From Clostridia bacterium BRH_c25 (GTDB lineage Bacteria > Bacillota_A > Clostridia > Lutisporales > Lutisporaceae): a stretch of DNA of 19,780 nucleotides. Of the stretch, positions 17,158 through 19,780 are shown piece after piece. A program made the translations under genes and the position numbers. The notes below the pieces were generated by a model that was not told the DNA's origin, made no database searches, and saw only the letters and a list, made by a program, of their open reading frames with translations. Each line of letters begins with the position of its first letter. The first letter of the stretch is position 1. Location: contig LOES01000171.1 of assembly GCA_001515955.1 (NCBI GenBank), forward strand, positions 1-19,780, read 5' to 3'.

Positions 17158-18238
17158 CTATTTTGATACTATATATCCCTCAGCGGCAAGAAACTCCGCA
17201 GTCAATACCGACCCGCCGGCCGCTCCTCTTAAGGTGTTGTGGGACAGGCATACGAACTTATAGTCAAATATGCTGTCCTCCCTGAGCCTTCCCAGTGTTA
17301 TACCCATCCCCTTTTCAACATCCCTGTCCAGCTTTGTCTGGGGCCTGTTGTCCTCACTGAAGTATGTGAGGAACTGCTTTGGAGCATTGGGCAGCTTCAA
17401 TAGCTGGGGCTTGCCCTTGTAGTTTTTCCATCGTTCAATAATAGTATCCATGGTCGGTTTGTGCTTGAAGGAAACGGACACTGCTGCAAGATGACCCTCT
17501 GTTGCAGGTACTCTTATGCATTGGGCTGTAATAATTGGTTCATAGGCTTTGACTATTTTGTTACCCTCTACCCCATACCTTAAGGGGTTCCTGTTCACTT
17601 TTTTCCTCTTCTCCGGAGATGAAGGGAATTATGTTATCTATCATTTCCGGACAGTCGGCAAAGGTTTTTCCACTGCCTGAAACAGCCTGATATGTACATA
17701 CTGATATTACTGAAGGCTTGAAGTCCATAAGTGCATTTACAGCAGGAACATAGCTTTGAATTGAACAGTTGGGCTTGGCTGCTATAAAGCCTCTGCTTGT
17801 TCCCAAACGCTGCTTCTGCTTTTCTATTATGGCCAGGTGCCCGGGATTTACCTCCGGAATTATAACCGGGACATCGGGGGTGAGACGATGAGCGGAATTA
17901 TTTGATATCACCGGAGTTTCCTTTTTTGCATAACTTTCCTCAATTTCTCTTACTTTACTTGCAGGCATATCTACTGCACAAAAAACAAAGTCTACTTCGC
18001 TGCTTATTTCATCAACACTATGCAAATTTTTAACAGTCATGGTCTTCACGCTGTCAGGAATGGACTGAGAGAGCTTCCATTTGGCCTTGACAGCATCACT
18101 ATAGCTATTACCCGCCGACCTTTCACTAGCTGCTATGACCCTGATATCAAAATACGGGTGGTCATGAAGCAGTGTAACCAGACGCTGCCCTACAAAGCCT
18201 GTTCCTCCTAGAATTCCTACATTGAATTTTTTATTCAT
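17158..18238 (-). pseudogene. asd: aspartate-semialdehyde dehydrogenase, frameshifted
   Basis: Asd makes aspartate semialdehyde for lysine/diaminopimelate, threonine and methionine synthesis. Two overlapping frames together give one normal archaeal/fungal-type Asd of about 360 residues. The first, 18238 to 17561, has GGTGFVGQR, the catalytic Cys in AKPNCSIQ (C158) and ends in EEEKSEQEPLKVWG. The second continues from VEGNKIV through AQCIRVPATEGHLA to SHNTLRGAAGG and the stop at 17158. The break is at a run of four G (C at 17571-17574 on the plus strand): one more G restores KVWGVEGNK. It may be a sequencing error, a true mutation or a slippage site. The start at 18238 is better than 18244, because GGAGG (18246-18250) almost touches the latter. 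Confidence 0.88.
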
Positions 18239-18339
18239 TTCCATACCTCCAAGTATATTAAAGGGCGCTCTTTACATATGCTTTTAATGCCTTACTTTAT
18301 TATATTCAAAACTTTTGCTATATTTATTGCCTAAAATGC

Positions 18340-18368
18340 TTGAAATATTGCAAGAGGTGCTATAGTAT
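18340..18368 (+). promoter_or_regulatory. candidate promoter of the AraC-family gene
   Basis: TTGAAA (18340-18345), 17 bases, TAGTAT (18363-18368). On the opposite strand ATTATA at 18299-18304 reads as TATAAT, a possible -10 for asd, but without a recognisable -35. Confidence 0.4.
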
Positions 18369-18409
18369 AAGGAAAACAAATGTTTTTCATCACAGGTTTT
18401 AAGAGGTGT

Positions 18410-19303
18410 ATGATGAAAGAGGATATTTCAGTAACCGGCAGTAAAAGAGGATATCTGCACAAAGACTTCCAGTTCTTTCATTTAAAGGATAGAAAAAGCA
18501 TGGAATTTGAGTACCACTTTCATGATTTTAATAAAATAATCATTTTCATATCAGGGAATGTAACATATCTCATAGAAGGGAAGTCATACAAGCTCAAGCC
18601 TTGGGATATACTTCTCGTTGGCAGCAGCGATATACACAAGGCCATAATCGGCACTTCCGGGACTTATGAGAGGATGATCATATGGGTCAATTCAAATTTT
18701 CTGCTTAAGCATAACAATGCCGGGAGTAATCTGCTGACCTGCTTTGACATAGCTTCCAAAGAGAAGCGCAGCATACTCAGATTGGATACTAAACTGCTTA
18801 GAAAGGCAAAGCACATTCTTTCACAGCTCGAAGAAGAATGTGCAAATGACGGTTTTGGAAGACAGGTGCTTGGAAATTCATTATTCCTACAGTTCATTGT
18901 ATATCTCAACAGGCTGTATCTTGAACCTGATACTATAAAGCATCAGGCAGAAGGGGAATATAATGAAAGTATCGGAGAAGTAATAAGGCATATTAATGAT
19001 AACCTCTGCGGAGATATGTCAATTGAAAGTCTTGCATCCAAATTCTATATGAGCAGGTACCATCTGATGCATAAGTTCAAGGACCAGACGGGTTATACCA
19101 TTCACAGCTATATTCTTCAGAAGCGGCTGATGATGGCCAATACACTAATAAAATCCGGGAGATCCATGATTGAAGTCTGTACGGAATGTGGTTTCGGAGA
19201 TTATTCAAGCTTTGTCAGAGCCTTTAAGAAAATGTACGGCCTGTCGCCGAAGAAGCACCATAAGCTGACAGAGGAGCTTGAGAAACCGGGAGGGCGAATA
19301 TGA
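18410..19303 (+). CDS. AraC-family transcriptional regulator
   Basis: The protein of about 298 residues has an N-terminal cupin-like sensor (YHFHDFNKIIIFISGNVTYLIEG and KPWDILLVG, about 35-75) and a C-terminal pair of helix-turn-helix motifs over the last 105 residues. The latter include MSIESLASKFYMSRYHLMHKFK and the signature GFGDYSSFVRAFKKMYGLSPKKHH. Such proteins mostly activate neighbouring carbohydrate genes when the cupin binds a sugar. The start is uncertain: AAGAGGTG (18401-18408) suits ATG 18413 or 18410, while ATG 18380 has AAGGA upstream but lies very close to the predicted promoter start. The stop overlaps the next ATG (ATGA), so the two genes are coupled. Confidence 0.88.
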   Translation: MMKEDISVTGSKRGYLHKDFQFFHLKDRKSMEFEYHFHDFNKIIIFISGNVTYLIEGKSYKLKPWDILLVGSSDIHKAIIGTSGTYERMIIWVNSNFLLKHNNAGSNLLTCFDIASKEKRSILRLDTKLLRKAKHILSQLEEECANDGFGRQVLGNSLFLQFIVYLNRLYLEPDTIKHQAEGEYNESIGEVIRHINDNLCGDMSIESLASKFYMSRYHLMHKFKDQTGYTIHSYILQKRLMMANTLIKSGRSMIEVCTECGFGDYSSFVRAFKKMYGLSPKKHHKLTEELEKPGGRI

Positions 19304-19780
19304 ACAAGATACTGACTACTCCGAAAGAAATCGAGATGAATGAAAGGGTGCTCTATGCAGGCAACCATTATATAAGTCTGCCTGAAATCAGCACTAAGGA
19401 TGCTTCTGTCAGGAGTATGAACATATTGACCATGTCGAACAAAGGCCTTGTGGAAATAAAAGGCATGGAAGCACTATTCAAGCCTGAGTTCCATAAGGAT
19501 GGCAGAAGGTTATCAATTCAGCACTCAAACGTTATTCTGGAAAATTACTATATTCCAGTCTTCTGCTTTGAACTGGAGGCTGGGGTTCAGGTGAGGGTAA
19601 AGCTCTATGCAGACCTGTATGAAAAGGGCTTTGTATATGAGTTTGAAAGCTCCCATGCCATTGAAGCAAGGCTTTTATGCTCTTTGGATAAGCTCAGTCG
19701 GCTGCGGTTTAACTCCCATGATTCCGTATTCAGAAAGGAACTGAAGCTTGATAAGTGGCTGGGAAATCCCGCAGTAAATA
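19300..19780 (+). CDS. unrecognised protein, N-terminal part (runs off the window)
   Basis: An open frame from ATG 19300 to the window end gives 160 residues (MNKILTTPKEIEMNERVLYAG and on) with no stop. The start overlaps the AraC stop by ATGA, and CGGGAGGG (19287-19294) is a good ribosome site. No signal peptide or membrane span is visible; the segment is mixed and probably beta-rich, with alternating hydrophobic strands such as VQVRVKLYADLYEKGFVYEFE. I do not recognise the family. As the coupled partner of an AraC-type regulator it may be a carbohydrate enzyme whose catalytic part lies beyond the window, but this is a guess from position. Confidence 0.75.
   Translation, partial: MNKILTTPKEIEMNERVLYAGNHYISLPEISTKDASVRSMNILTMSNKGLVEIKGMEALFKPEFHKDGRRLSIQHSNVILENYYIPVFCFELEAGVQVRVKLYADLYEKGFVYEFESSHAIEARLLCSLDKLSRLRFNSHDSVFRKELKLDKWLGNPAVN

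Overview
The window looks like the chromosome of a low-to-moderate-GC, Gram-positive clostridial bacterium. The reasons are purine-rich AGGAGG-type ribosome sites, tightly packed operons, TTG/GTG starts, a clostridial-type class II GalT, a LevR/CelR-type sigma-54 activator that carries PTS domains, and an archaeal/fungal-type Asd. I cannot name the species. No rRNA, tRNA, CRISPR array or insertion sequence was seen.

Layout. (1) Positions 1-3811: the end of a Leloir galactose operon, with galE (3' end only), galT, galM and a GalR-like LacI-family repressor, closed by an intrinsic terminator. (2) 3848-7825: unlinked housekeeping genes, namely a YczE-type membrane protein, a minus-strand ABC-F ATPase and a secreted VanY-type D,D-carboxypeptidase with its own extended -10 promoter. 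(3) 7860-17037: a sugar-PTS regulon. It has EIIB and EIIC, then a 910-residue sigma-54 activator, then a second unit with EIIA, an uncharacterised barrel-like protein, a GH1 6-phospho-glycosidase, an RpiB-type isomerase, an AlsE/Rpe-type epimerase, HPr and a broken HAD phosphatase remnant. (4) 17086-18238: a bidirectional terminator, then asd on the minus strand, interrupted by a one-base frameshift in a G run. (5) 18340 to the end: an AraC-family regulator overlapping, by ATGA, the start of an unrecognised protein that runs off the window.

The PTS regulon is the most interesting part. Each half starts with a textbook -24/-12 promoter (TGGCAC-N5-TTGCT, at 8008 and 12668). Each is preceded by the same dyad, AACACACT-N16-AGTGTGTT, starting 85 and 84 bp upstream of the promoter. 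This is almost certainly the binding site of the activator encoded between them. The enzymes suggest a rare sugar. The GH1 enzyme has the Ser-Lys-Tyr signature of 6-phospho-glycosidases, but the conserved His that contacts O3 of the sugar is Ala. The isomerase and epimerase resemble the E. coli allose enzymes RpiB/AlsB and AlsE more than ordinary pentose-phosphate enzymes. A consistent but unproven reading is: PTS uptake of a beta-D-alloside or another C3-modified glycoside, hydrolysis to allose-6-P, isomerisation to allulose-6-P, then epimerisation to fructose-6-P.
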